Assembly (NCBI RefSeq): GCF_050947875.1
Contig: NC_134569.1
Location: 14,835,131-14,899,130 of the forward strand
Reading direction: 5' to 3'
Length of the DNA stretch: 64,000 nt
Source: Dermacentor variabilis
Taxonomy: Eukaryota > Arthropoda > Arachnida > Ixodida > Ixodidae
This document shows, one piece after another, positions 31,927 through 42,720 of the stretch (positions are counted from its first letter, which is position 1; every line of letters starts with the position of its first letter). The notes under the pieces are model-generated. The model was not told the origin of the DNA, did no database searches, and saw only the letters and a list, made by a program, of their open reading frames with translations. The translations under genes and the position numbers were made by a program.

Positions 31927-33264
31927 AGGGACACTAAAGGTTACCAGAAACTCAAGTTAAAGTGGTAGAGCAATGTTCTAGAACGTCTAAGGCGTCAATA
32001 TAATCGCGAACAGAGCTTTAGTAACCGAGAAATTGAGGTAAATGCATGACATGATTTGAGACCCCCCAGCGACATTCCGGTACTAGCCCGATGACGAAAG
32101 GACTCCTCATAATTTGTGTTACTAATACTCAACTACTCGTATTAAAAATATAATTTCATTCGATTATAAGACGGAAAAAAATGCTACTTGTCTACGTCTA
32201 TTCGATTCTAAGAAAAAATAACATTTTGACGTTACCCTTCAGTAATATGGGTGTTCGAAAGGTTTCGTTTTCGCTCGACTCTGCGCGCTCGACTCTGCGC
32301 CGCGCACGCTTTGGAGTTTCAGTAGTTTCGTTATCGCGTCGTGCTGTGAGGGTTCTGCTGGCTCGCGAAACTTTCATTTGTAACAAGCAGCGAGAATGCC
32401 ACGTCCATGTGATGTCGTGGGAAGCCCTCGTTGCTTTCCCGCTCCGGAGAGCCGGTGTCGAGGCCGCCGTCGTAGTACGCAACGATGCCGGCAGTGCGAG
32501 CCCTCAGCAGCAGGTCGCGCTCGTCGGTGCTCAAATCGCTGAAGTTGCGCCCACCATCGCGAGCCAATCTGTCGGTGTCAGGGTCCATTGCGACGAGCGT
32601 CGAAGTTAGCGTCACAGAATGAAGTACCAGCTTATGGGCGTCTTGCGCTGGAGTTTGAGGTATAGTAGCGGCGCCTGGTGGCGGTGCGGGAAACGACATC
32701 TGGGTCGTGCCAGCTTGGGTCGTATTGAGCCCTGGCTGTGGCGAAGCACGTTTCTAGGCCGAGTATTGCGTCGATTCGCACATTTTTATGCCCTGTTGCG
32801 AGTGCGAAAAGGCTCGTCGCTTCTCATAGACCACGCTGACCACGCTGCGAGCTCGCCGCAGCCTATAGTTTAACGAAAACGGACTCTCCCTGTGCCGTGG
32901 GACGTAATATGCGACGTAATTCGTTTCTCCTTCCGCTAGCCACCATACTCCCGCTTCCGCTCTGCTGTCGGCTCTGTCTTGGCTCTGTTTCTGGCCGCGC
33001 GTTCGCGTTTTGCGCAGAAAAGCTGTAGCGCCGTCTCCGGACGCCGTTCTACTCACCGATGGCGCAACGTCACTATGAGACCATGATGTCAGTACTCCTC
33101 GATCGAAGGGCGGGCGATTTGAACTGCGCTAGAGGTACGCGGACGCTTCAGAACGCATTTTCTCTTAAAATAAGTCTCTCCTTGGCACGAAACAAGCGTT
33201 TCGAGGTTTCTGTGATGGTATTTCAACTGTTCACGTTGACTTAATAGTAACCTTTAGTGTCCCT
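31927..33264. mobile_element. TTAA-flanked non-autonomous DNA transposon nested in CR1
   Basis: Terminal inverted repeats AGGGACACTAAAGGTTAC (31927-31944) and its complement (33247-33264) are flanked by TTAA at 31923-31926 and 33265-33268. Removing the element and one TTAA rejoins the CR1 relic's reading (RRALK into LQTP). TTAA duplication is the hallmark of piggyBac-like elements, although the ends do not begin with the usual CCC. No full transposase is visible; see 32331-32699. Confidence 0.75.
32331..32699 (-). CDS. Hypothetical frame inside the TTAA element
   Basis: 122 codons from the ATG at 32697-32699; a second ATG is at residue 38 (MDPDTDRLARDGGRNFSDLS). The part from residue 38 on has a varied, protein-like composition (DLSTDERDLLLRARTAGIVA) without low complexity, which hints at a captured or ancestral coding exon. 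I recognise no domain. It is too short to be a transposase and may be an N-terminal remnant of one, or a piece of host gene carried by the element. It could equally be chance. Confidence 0.3.
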   Translation of the reverse strand: MSFPAPPPGAATIPQTPAQDAHKLVLHSVTLTSTLVAMDPDTDRLARDGGRNFSDLSTDERDLLLRARTAGIVAYYDGGLDTGSPERESNEGFPRHHMDVAFSLLVTNESFASQQNPHSTTR

Positions 33265-33872
33265 TTAAGCTCCAAACACCTCAAGTCCGTCTGCTAGCAT
33301 ACAAGACAATTATGCTACCGAAACCTGACTATGCTGTAATTATTTTGGACCTATACACAAAAACAAATACTGATAAACTGGAAAGTATTGGCAAAAACAA
33401 AAATTGTTGGTTTTGTTTTTGAGTTTCGGCCGCACATCCATGACTGGTCTAGCGTCGAAAGCCAATCTGCAAACCTTAGGCCAGAGAAACCGCTGCTCAC
33501 GTTTGAAGTTTCATTATCAATTAAAGGACATTTTAACATCGACACGAAAAAATTAATTTCTCATCTGGATATGCCACTAGACATCGTCATAATCTATCAA
33601 TAACACCATTCACTACTAGAAGTAATTGTTTTAAATATTCCTTCTTTCCGAGAACTGTTACCGAGTGGAATTAACCAACGAATCACGCTGTGCTGTCGCA
33701 AACGCCAACATCGTTTATACCCAGTTTACAGTGACTGCATTGCATATATTTTGTCGCGTTATCAGGTTTACGTAAAACCTGTATGGTTTGGCTGTTCGTG
33801 CAAATTTTGTTGATTATTGCATATTGTAAGCCACGCTGGGGCTAAAATCCCCAAAGAGGGGGATTGTAGTGT

Positions 33873-33875
33873 TAA

Positions 33876-33942
<67 letters not shown>
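33873..33942. repeat. (TAAA)n tail of CR1 relic
   Basis: About 70 bp of AAAT tetranucleotides directly at the 3' end of the CR1 relic, probably expanded from the LINE tail. Confidence 0.9.
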
Positions 33943-33943
<1 letters not shown>

Positions 33944-34097
33944 CGTGGTTAATTTATGCTTCAAAACGTACTTCTGGCACTTCACCACGGTTAGAAAATG
34001 AATGTGCACTGAATGCACATCGCTCTCCCGTGTAATTACGCGTAAAAGTTGTTCGAGTCGCATTTCGACTTATGCTGACGATACGTGATTGGCGATG

Positions 34098-34330
34098 TTC
34101 GGTTGATTCATCGACGGAGTTTAACGTCCTACAGCGACAGCTGGCGTACGCGGCGGACACCGTAGCAACGGGCTCAGCGTTTATCTTAACCACGAGGAGT
34201 TTTATAACGTGCATGCTAGGTTCAGGTATCTCGCACGCGTTCGCGCACTGCTCGAATCAAAGAGCGGTCGCCGCGGCCGGCAATCGAACCTGCGACCTCG
34301 TACGCAGCAGAATGCCACACACTCTAGGTC
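34098..34330 (-). mobile_element. tRNA-headed SINE
   Basis: The tail side (plus strand) reads GGAGTTTAACGTCCT. The B-box-like GGTTCGATTGCCGG of the minus strand lies at about 34279-34292, next to ACGAGGTCGC. The A-box is eroded. Confidence 0.5.
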
Positions 34331-34447
34331 GGTGCCCTTCGCTGTGGAAACAGCACTAACGCAACGAATGATGACCAGTGTGATCAATATGGGCGGAAGT
34401 GCAGCAGTACGGATTAGGCGTCAAGGACTATTCAAGGTTACGAGGAA

Positions 34448-34526
34448 GGGCAAGTTCGTGCAGATGCGGTGGCATATATTAACAAGACCTGGGTGGCCAA
34501 GGAAAGCGAAGCACAGTCTGAGAACG
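34448..34526. repeat. Dispersed repeat, copy 2
   Basis: Same orientation as 30375-30470 and collinear with it, but missing an insertion of about 20 bp after GCAAGTTCG. Confidence 0.5.
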
Positions 34527-35880
34527 ACGGTGCGCCGTGTTGGGAGCGTTGGGCGCCAACGTGCGGACATGCGAGTTCGGTTGACGCAGGACACCGGCAA
34601 CCGCGGGGACGCGGCACGCCCTGACGATGTGCACGGCGGCGCTGTTGCAACCAAGAACCCGAGCAAGCAGGCGCATCGAACATTCTGCCACCGATCGAGC
34701 TATAGTAGAGTTCCCGCTTAAGCACTGCTGCACGGGTTAGCAGAACGCAGCGACAGCAGCGCGGAAACCGGCGGCGGAATGGGCGAGTAATTAGATAACG
34801 GGGGTCTAGAGCGACGTCCTGCATTCTGACAAGAGGAGGAGGAGGGGGGGGGGCGAATTAGGCGCGCGCGCACACAGACACGCGCGCGGTGCGGGACCGC
34901 CTTTGCCAGCTGCCGAGGCCAGCGGGCGGCAGCGCGTCGAATCCGTCACTCACCGTGCGGCGGCGGCAGCTTCTTCGCGGAGAAATGCGCTTTTTCCGGC
35001 CACCGGACAGCGCATTGACAAAGTGTTCGAAATCGATTTGCGCAGCCACCTTCGATCATACGATGGAAGAGTCGAAAGAGCTATAAAGAAAGGGAAATAA
35101 ATGCCTCGCGCGGTTTCGCAGCTCTCGTGTTGCGTCAAGTTGGCTGCCCAGTGGGAAAACCACGTGAAACGACCCAAGAGATTTACGCGCAACACGGCGA
35201 AAGCAATCGGGCTAGTTTTCTTTGCATATTCGTTTGCGGTCGCTCTCGTTGAAACCGGGAATCGTGACTAAAGTACACGGACGAGTACAGGACAAGGCTG
35301 GCGTACGAAGCGCAGAAGTCGAGCATAGATGGGCTCACTTCCTATGTTAAGGGTTTTATTCCGTCTGGAAACGCGAGACGGAAAATTCTCAGCTTCGAGC
35401 AAAACTACAGTCTGCACCTTTCCAAAATGCAAAGCTGAAGATCTCAGTAGGATTCAACTGCCACTGACTGTTCGCGTTAAGAAAAAAAAAAAGAACAAAT
35501 AAATTGCTCGCCAGAGCTCGCCGAGAATGCCAGGCCGAACGAGTGAATAGCCTGGAAACAGGTGACTCATAACCTCGCCTCGCAGCAGCACAAGTCAAGA
35601 AAAAAAAAAGAAGAGCGAGCCCACGAACAGACACCGTATACGTGCCACAGAAAGCTGCTGACGCGCACGGCCGCGTGCCTGCTCATTGACTATACACAAA
35701 CAGCGTTCGCTAAAACAAACTGACCGTCGTTAGTCGCGTTCGCAAGAGCCACGACGCCCTCACCAAACTCGGCGCGCCAGAATGCTGCGTCAAGAACGCG
35801 AACAGACACGTGTGCGCGCACAAACGCGCGCGCGTCACTGTCGACTGCGCCCCCCCCCCCCCCCCAGACGTGCAGCTGTA

Positions 35881-35958
35881 CTGTTGCAAGCCGCGGCCGC
35901 AGTGTTGCAGACAACCTCCACTGTTGCAAGCCGCGGCCGCAGTGTTGCAGACAACCTC
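35881..35958. repeat. 40-bp tandem duplication
   Basis: The unit starting CTGTTGCAAGCCGCGGCCGC occurs at 35881-35920 and again from 35921, the second copy two bases shorter at its end. Confidence 0.9.
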
Positions 35959-36309
35959 GAACGCGAGTGCGGTCACCAGAACGGCTACGCGGATTACGCG
36001 CACGGAAACAGCGGGAAAGTGCCGTCACCACGTGATCGGCGCCGATGACGAAACGCGGCTGAAAGAAGCCGACGCAGACGCAGTGCAGCAACACGCGAGG
36101 CACAGCGAGCCGAAAGGTCACGTGATTCTGCCGACTTGGTTTGCAGCTGCTGATCCGAGAACGACACCGAGCAATTATTTGCATGTCACTATGGTGCGCA
36201 TACGTGCGCCTGTGGGCGTGAATTCGGGGGATGGCACGGATTTCCAGATATGCGCCATCAAGACAGCGGTAAAAACCCAACGTTGTTCCACTTACCTTTC
36301 TTTTTTTTT

Positions 36310-36878
36310 TTAAATAAAACACTCTTTTATTCTCTGCACAAAAGTAACCGGAACGCCCGTGTTTTTTGTCGCGCACTTTGGCAACGAATACTTCGAAACT
36401 TGTGCCATCCTTAAAATTCATTCTAAATGAATATACCTTGCCAACTCCCCCGCTACAATTCGTAAGTTGACATATGTGCCGTCAAATAATTAATTGGGAA
36501 GCTAATTAGTCAATTTTGTTAATGAGTTAATTATGTGTTTCGACTGCTCGTGCAAGTAATGTCAGCCACTTTGAATACTCCAAGTTCGAGGACTAGAAGT
36601 ATGCTATTTGCCGCAGGCGATCTTTTTTAAATTCTGTAAAACTTACAAGTGATCACCCGGTGCACATACAAATACAGGGTGTCCCAATATGCACCAATGT
36701 GTAAAAATACGCAAACACCACGTAGCTGGACAGAACCAAGGTAGTGTTGTTTGCAGTCGCTTGAATAAGATAAGTCGCTCATATAAGTTTTTCAGTCTAC
36801 CTAATTACATAATTAGTCTTAAATATTTACTGAACTTCTCCAACGTTATAATTACATAAAAAAATGTCAATGAGAAAG

Positions 36879-36881
<3 letters not shown>
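36310..36881. mobile_element. Unclassified dispersed element (family B)
   Basis: The 36340-36560 part is collinear with 48430-48650 (blocks ATGTGCCGT, GTTAATTA..ATGTGTTT and TCGTGC.AGTAATGT). The part from CAGGGTGTCCCAA (about 36675) onward is similar to 63815-64000 (GTTGTTTGC.GTCGCTTG and CTAATTA blocks). It is non-coding. It may be two adjacent repeats or one element; no terminal repeats were resolved. Confidence 0.45.

Positions 36882-36973
<92 letters not shown>
36882..36973. repeat. (AT)n microsatellite
   Basis: About 92 bp of uninterrupted alternating AT, sitting exactly between family B and the element starting at 36974. Confidence 0.95.
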
Positions 36974-36976
<3 letters not shown>

Positions 36977-37587
36977 TAAACTCGATTTAACGAAGTGATG
37001 ACCACGGTCGAATTATTTCGGTAAGTCGGGACGTTCGGAAATGCAGCCATCTGTCGCATAAACTATGAAATACCGAAAGCAACCACCGCCGCCCCTACAC
37101 CGAGGCGGTGTTGAGTCGCCTGTTCCGTGCATGGGCGTGGCGTGCAGCATCGTAGAAATAAAGCTTAAGGGATGTGACCATGACGCCTAGCTGTTTGAAC
37201 GCAGTAGCTTCATAGCGCACGCTCGAAGAAGAACTCCTGTTTGTGTCAAAATTACAAAGAAGTCACCGCCTTTTTTTTTTTTTTTACTCATTCATTTCAG
37301 GAAAAACTTTGTTAAATCGAATTCGGCCAAGTTTGTTTCGTTAATTCAGGTTGATGATAACACTGAACCCTACGGGTATGGGTGTGCATTTTTTCTCAAT
37401 TTTTGGGTCTCTTCTGAGCACAGGGTACATTGAGCACAGGGTAGCCAGACAGTACTTACACTGGCTATCCTTCTGTCTCTCTCTCTCTCTCTCTATACGT
37501 ACCTGCCGGGGAATTAATGTAAATTGCTTCGTTAGATCGGGAACGTCGTAAAATCGAATTTCGTTTGATCGAGTTTTGACTGCATAC
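36974..37587. mobile_element. Tc1/mariner-pogo-like TIR element, non-autonomous
   Basis: The left end GTGTAAACTCGATTTAACGAA and the right end TTCGTTTGATCGAGTTTTGAC are an imperfect inverted pair, flanked by TA on each side. Further internal inverted similarity (ATTCGGCC, TTCGTTAAT) is visible. TA targets and ends of this kind occur in pogo/Tigger-type elements. There is no transposase. A (CT)n run sits at 37477-37494. Confidence 0.4.
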
Positions 37588-37631
37588 TGTGCACCCGGAC
37601 AGCCATCTTTTAAAAGAATACCGGAGTTTCT

Positions 37632-37860
37632 TTCTTTATTTATTTACAACGTATCCTGCAGCGCCGAAGCATTGCACCAGAATAGTGGATACAAATAATA
37701 AAATCAATAGAAGTAAGCAAACAGACACACATTTGAATATGCTGAAAAACGAGGCATTCGCAATTTCAGAATATGCTATACAAGTCATAAGAACAGCGCA
37801 GTGCAAGAATAGCTCTATCAATTACAAAGTGTTACAAATGCTATGAATTACAAATTATTG
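37632..37860 (-). mobile_element. CR1 3' tail fragment
   Basis: The right-to-left (minus) tail ends in an A/T-rich run (plus TTCTTTATTTATTTAC), and the adjoining CCTGCAGCGCC matches the 3' UTR end of the CR1 at 9381. Only the last 230 bp or so is present, typical of strong 5' truncation. Confidence 0.55.
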
Positions 37861-37899
37861 ATCAGATAAGCAAAGTGGACACCGCCAGCTGTGAGACCA

Positions 37900-38130
37900 C
37901 CTCCGCTGCTTTCTTTCTACGCATTGTGTTACGTGTCGCGGACTGGTGCGTGTCACGGGAAATGATCGCTGCGGTCGCGAGGGAAGACGGCGAGACGGAA
38001 TCTGTGCACGGCCCTGCGGTGATGACTTATTTACGTCCCCTTTGAAACGGGGCGGTGACATAGAAACCGAGAAGCCAGCTTGATTTAACGAGGTATACAA
38101 GTTTCTATTTTATTCTAGCATCTTTGTACA
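37900..38130 (-). mobile_element. Possible LTR fragment
   Basis: The minus strand has AATAAA (38111-38116 region) followed by sequence with CACCGCCCCGTTTCAAAGG, resembling the R-U5 part of an LTR. No partner or ends were found, so this is a weak call. Confidence 0.2.
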
Positions 38131-38394
38131 CGTCTCCTTAATCTTCTTTTTCTTCCTCGAACCTCTATCTTGTACCGCTACCTATGCAACTGCTTCATGG
38201 CGTGCCACCTGGTGCAGCGATATGCAATTGCAATGCAAAGTATCGACGCCACGCGGCGCGCATGTCACGTCGCATGGGCTGCAGTCGCGTGTGGAGTGCC
38301 TCGATGCGCGCCCCACCCCCCTCGAGGCACCTTAATTAAGCTAGCGTCTCCTCGCGCGCTAGGACGCGCAGGATCCGCTGCAAGCAAGCGATCG

Positions 38395-38475
38395 CTGGCC
38401 TCGCTTGCGGTGGTAGAGTAGCGGACGCCACCGCAGCGGGTCCGGGTTCGATCCCGGCGGCGACTGGGTTTTCAT
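38395..38475 (+). mobile_element. tRNA-like SINE head
   Basis: The A-box-like GTGGTAGAGTAGCGG (38410-38424) and the exact B-box GGTTCGATCCC (38445-38455) are about 20 bp apart. This spacing suits a tRNA-type pol III promoter. No full cloverleaf could be closed, so it is more likely a SINE head than a tRNA gene. Confidence 0.4.
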
Positions 38476-38838
38476 TTTTTCTTTCTCTCATTCCTAGCGA
38501 TAGCTGCGACGGCGGACAATATCGCCAACCGAAACGGGTATTGGAATGAGCCCATAACAGCTTATGCTGTGAAAAGTATTGCTCTTTCCCGTCTTTCAAC
38601 GCGCATGGCGGTTGTGCCGCTGAGACTCAGAGACTGAGAGGGTGCATGCGATACCATCTAGCGAAATCATTCTTCAAGAAGTACGGCCAAATGAGCTTAC
38701 TGTATCGACTTGAAATTCTGGCTGGTTTCTCGAACTGCGTAACACGGTCGCGTGAATCCACCAGCACGTTCAGGTAGTACGTCTCCCGCTTATTAAAACA
38801 ATTTACTTTTTCAGCTTCCAGGAAAAATACGTTACAGG

Positions 38839-39556
38839 AGCCGCGTTTACATGAATGCGACAGTGTCGCATCGCATCGCATTTCTAGCGCATCACATTCA
38901 TGTAAACAGCAGTAATGCGCTAGGAATGCGCATCGCATTAATGCGTCAGGCGAGGGTAGATTTACGGGCGCGAGTCGACTCTCGCGGAGCATGTAAACGC
39001 AGGATCGTCGCATTAGGAATGATGGGAAGGAATTAGCCACCAACATGGCGGCGGTCCCGGCTGCCCGTTTCGAATTGAATTTGGCGTTGCTTTTGTAAAA
39101 TGCACTTCGTTCGCAGCAAATGATTGTGTAAACGGCTTTCGCTTAGTCTCAGGCCGCTTCGACGACTTGGTATTATGGATAACCTCGTGGTGTTTTCGAG
39201 ATCGCTTCTCGTTTCGAACGAGGCGAAGCCTAACGAAAGAAACATTCGAGATGTCAGCGCTACCTATCGCTATAGCGTCTAGCGTCTTATAGCGTCTTAT
39301 AGCGTCTAGCGTACGCTATAAGTTGCGTACGCTAAACTAAAGCTGTCTATTTCTCGGCCCTCAACCACCAACGAGCACTCGGCCCACTACCGGAAACCAG
39401 TTACACCGGAAGTCGATTGCACTTCACTTATACGACACCATATGGCGCTACGTTTTTGCGAGAGTTAAGGCGCTACATGTAAACGGTGTCGCATCGCCTT
39501 TCCCAAATGCGCTTGGAAATGCGATGCGCCACTGTCGCATTCATGTAAACGGGGCT
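38839..39556. mobile_element. TIR DNA element with 38-bp inverted ends
   Basis: The left end AGCCGCGTTTACATGAATGC onward (38839-38876) and the right end (39519-39556) are inverted repeats over 38 bp with about two mismatches. Many internal copies of GCATCGCAT and CATGTAAAC motifs occur near both ends. The interior has no transposase. Flanks do not give a clear duplication (left ..TTACAGG, right AGGGACT..), so the superfamily is unresolved. Confidence 0.65.
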
Positions 39557-41689
39557 AGGGACTCCACTGCATGTCGGCAATCCCCAGAGTTGCCGCGACA
39601 CGGGGCGGCAGCCAACGAATTCCTGTCCACCTCAGTTGCAAACACTTCGGTGAAGCCGAGGCCGTGGCTTTCTATGAAGGCAGCTCCAGCACCCAGAAAG
39701 CGGGGCTTTTTTGTTTGTTTGCTAGGTTAGGTAAGCGTGGCAATGACATTACTTGCCGCTCTGTCGCTGCACAGAAATCCGCTGCGTATGCTAAGCGCGC
39801 GACGCACCAGAGACTCGACGGCCGCCCCTCCCCTTCTCGCACGGGAGGACAACGCGCGCCCCAGTGAGCAAAGTGGCGCCGGTCCTCGAGAAGAAAAGGG
39901 GGAGGGGGGGGGGCAGCCAGGCTGCAACCCGCCGCGGGCCCTTTTTCTGTTGACGCTCGTAAATTCCCGAGCGCCGTCGTGATGCTGCTGCTCCTTCCTG
40001 CCGCGTCTTCTCGGTCTTTCCGCTCGCCAGTGAGACGTGAAAGGGGACTAACGAACGAAGCTGCTAATCGAGGGCTCTTTCACTGCGAGCGGAAACCACT
40101 CAAGAGCCTGCAGGCCTGGATCAATCAGCTCGAAAGCACGTTCACTTCCGGAAGGAGCGTCGAAACCCCGGATAGCGCCACTGCCTCCTCCTGTCTGGAG
40201 ATCGACCACCGTCGAACAGACACGCCGTGCGACGCGTCGTCGAACGAAACGCCATTTTCTGCCAGAGCTGGTCCTTTGCAGCGTGACGCACGCACCACGA
40301 TGGCGCGTCGCACACTGCCACGCCGTGCGGCGTTATACTTCATTCTTTCGGTTACTGCTTTCACCAAGTTATCGTTATCATCGTGTTATCGCTCGGCTTC
40401 CAAGGCGCGCTTGGTGCATCCGAAAATTTGCAAGTGTTGCTACCAGCGCTGAAACTTCGCGCGCCATTAACAGCAGTGCCGTAACGCAGGCGGACATAAC
40501 AGTTTTCAGTCATTTCAAATGCAGCGATTTCGCGTCAGAAAATTCAGCGCTCACCTTGAGGCACATGCGTCTAGCTTCTGGCCTGACTGGGCACTGTCGC
40601 AAGGAGCGCAAAGTCCGTGGGACACCTTGGACAGGTCCGGCGGACGCGTTGGGCTAAAGTAAACGTTGTTACGGGCGCGCGTATCGTTCAAAATGCCGCG
40701 CCATTTTCGTGGCTTCTTTCGGACGGCGGGGCAGCATATTGCACGTTCAAATTGCCGCAGAGCTTTCCGGCCAGAGCTGGTTCCCCATTGCGAGGCAGTC
40801 GGGCTCACGGCACGGTGCCAGTAAGTGCAACGTCAAGTCAATGTGGAGGTCCGCAGGAAGCCAGGCAGAGAAAGGAGCTGGGGTAACACAACGGTTTTCC
40901 CATGCATCCGACGCGGGTGTAACGCCAATGCCGCGGAACGTCAAAAATGCGAACAAAATGTGTTCTTTAAGAGCGCGGTAAGATTATTTTTCCTCCATCA
41001 AGCCACGTGGTCGCAAGAACTCTACGCTTGCGCCTTCCCAGACCTCTTTGCGAAGGCAGCAGCCCGGCGCGTCTTCGCGCTGGCAGCCCAACGGCGGGTG
41101 TCGGCTCCGCTCTGCGCTCTGCAGCCGTGATGGTCTGCAGACGCGTAGCGCGTTGATCCCCCCATCGCCAACAGCGGCTGCCGCTGCAATCCTGGCACGA
41201 CATTCATCAAGACACAATGCACGGGTCCGGTCGCCGGGTGGCAGCACCCAGCTCGCGTGCTCGCGGCGCTGTCATCGCCCCACCGCACGAGGTCGCCACC
41301 AGCGAGCAGCAGACGCCGATGTTTGCGGGAACCGAACGACCGCGACCATCCGGCACTCAACGGCTCGCCGCGGGTGTACAGGAAATATCCAGTGTATACA
41401 CTGGAGATATACTGTACCCTGAATTATGCCCCCGCCAGGTGCAACGGTGACGAAATGTTTATATAGAGCGACAAGAAGCCTGCTGCGTCGACAGGCAAAG
41501 TACACAAACTTCCTGCTATGTAATACACGTCTGCAAACCTGTCAGTGACAAAGTGAAGCCGTAAGCGCCATTTAGACGAACGATTATCTGTGCCTGGTTC
41601 CTACAATAAAGCGAGGACGACAGCGTTACGGCACATGTGGTGAGTGCGCTACAATGAATATGCGTAGTACTGCCAGATTGATTGATTGA
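39557..41689. other. No recognisable gene; GC-rich blocks
   Basis: GC-rich at 39780-39980 and 41000-41420 with open frames on both strands. A 50-codon frame from the ATG at 40301 has a hydrophobic N-terminal segment but no family resemblance. A GATT tetranucleotide run lies at about 41680-41697. Confidence 0.3.
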
Positions 41690-41830
41690 TTGATTGAGTG
41701 AAGGCTTCCTTCAGCAGTGCTTTCATATCCCGTCATCATGTGTAGGAATGCGTTTGTCACGGCTGGAATCAAACCCGCGGCCTCGTGCTCAGTGGCGGAC
41801 CACCGCTGTCGCTGAGAACGTGAAGCCGTC
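41690..41830 (-). mobile_element. tRNA-headed SINE, cluster member 1
   Basis: Minus-strand B-box-like GGTTTGATTCCAGCC at about 41764-41778, following CACGAGGCCGCG. Head and short body only. Confidence 0.45.
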
Positions 41831-41872
41831 GGTCCTTTTTACTCTTCGGATTGTTTGCGCAATCCCAACAGT

Positions 41873-41898
41873 AATATATATATATATATATATATATA
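41873..41898. repeat. (AT)n microsatellite
   Basis: Short AT run between two SINE heads, probably the tail region of the neighbouring SINE. Confidence 0.85.
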
Positions 41899-41904
41899 AC
41901 GTGT

Positions 41905-42000
41905 CCCCAATGCAGGGGAATCGAAATGTGGCCGGAATCCGATACCGCGACCTCGTGCTTAGCAGCGGAACGCCACAGCCTGACCACGGCAGGTACCGAT
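41905..42000 (-). mobile_element. tRNA-headed SINE, cluster member 2
   Basis: The minus strand reads CTGTGGCGTTCCGCTGCTAA, then CACGAGGTCGCGG and a B-box-like TATCGGATTCCGGCC, followed by CATTTCGATTCCCC. Confidence 0.5.
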
Positions 42001-42029
42001 GGTTGCAAGAATAGCTGCCTGGCTATACC

Positions 42030-42112
42030 GCGCAGTGAGAAGGGTGGGCACGTTTCGTCTTACCAGATTCGAACCGACGACCTCTCGTACACAGCCGAAT
42101 CGGACACAACCA
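42030..42112 (-). mobile_element. tRNA-headed SINE, cluster member 3
   Basis: The minus strand has TACGAGAGGTCGTCGGTTCG and AATCTGG, a tRNA T-arm/B-box-like block, with an eroded 5' half. Confidence 0.4.
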
Positions 42113-42529
42113 CGAGGGGGACTGTCGACTCGAGTCGCGAGGTGCACACACACATGTGTAGGCGCAGCTGGATGGAACATGCCACCATAGACACCGCGAT
42201 TGACGAGCAGCATGGAGCGAGAGGTAACCCCGGCCTTCGCCTCGCAACCCCCGCGGCTTACCCTGTTGTCAGAGCCGCGGAGAGATGCAAGTCAAGAGTG
42301 CCTCGGCTACTCCATTTCTCTGAGGTATATGCAGCAAGAAATGAAGTAATACATGATAATGCTAAAATAAACAAATGAATATAAAATGAAATGGAAGAGA
42401 TAATTACAACATCGCAATAGAGAGTTCTCCGACGTCTGTCTGTGCCGCTACTGGAATCACATATGCCCTTTGTAGTCCTTATACACTGGTGCCGGAGTCC
42501 TTCAAAATGGATGGCAGGTCTGAACACAC
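42113..42529. other. No recognisable feature
   Basis: Nothing assignable between the SINE cluster and the LINE relic. Confidence 0.3.
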
Positions 42530-42720
42530 GCCTCCGTGCCACTCGCGTATACCATCACCTCATAACGCTCCGACGCGAGAGGAACGCTATAATGGGGCGG
42601 AAACTACGAACAAACACACACCCGCGCTTGGGACTCTATACGTGCCACGCCGTGCACCCTGCGCTATGTTCCCGCAGTCTCGACCACAGTGTGCATGCAG
42701 AGCATATAGCGCGTCGATAA
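42530..42720 (+). pseudogene. I-superfamily LINE 3' relic
   Basis: The block ACGCGAGAGGAACGCTATAA followed by GGAAACTACGAACAAACACAC aligns with 61622-61665 in the other relic. It corresponds to the LTRE(Q)AV..W(K/R)LQTNT stretch found after the RNase H domain of tick I-type LINEs. Frames are broken. Confidence 0.4.

Larger units (their letters stand above)
30540..33943 (+). pseudogene. Decayed CR1-type LINE interrupted by a DNA element
   Basis: The frame 30513-31019 holds the linker between endonuclease and RT plus the first RT block (NKSRGPDNIPN). After a stop come HPISIKSTACKLLEHIIHN, QHGFRRRFSTFTQL, FEKAFDKISHK, then SGVPRGSVLGPLLFLKFIND and the catalytic FADD at about 31604-31615. The thumb KYLGVLISNN..HTN and YILRRALK run up to 31922, where a 1.3-kb element is inserted. 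The RT continues at 33269 (LQTPQVRLLAYKTIMLPK in spirit, with shifts). It ends in a (TAAA)n tail at 33873-33942. Multiple stops and shifts mean no product. Confidence 0.75.
34331..36309. other. No recognisable gene; one dispersed repeat and one tandem repeat
   Basis: Contains the second copy of the dispersed repeat (34448-34526) and a 40-bp tandem duplication (35881-35958). It also has a C-run at about 35852-35865 and purine runs. GC-rich open frames on both strands show no domain. Confidence 0.35.

Noticed and set aside
35690..36421. 243-codon open frame on the minus strand
   Set aside because: It crosses a tandem duplication and a C-run, contains low-complexity stretches and has no recognisable domain.
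36805..37059. Frame encoding alternating Ile-Tyr
   Set aside because: A translation of the (AT)n microsatellite.
39979..40452. 157-codon frame with hydrophobic N terminus as a secreted protein
   Set aside because: The Leu run is short, the rest has no family resemblance, and an internal ATG frame is equally plausible. Too weak to call.
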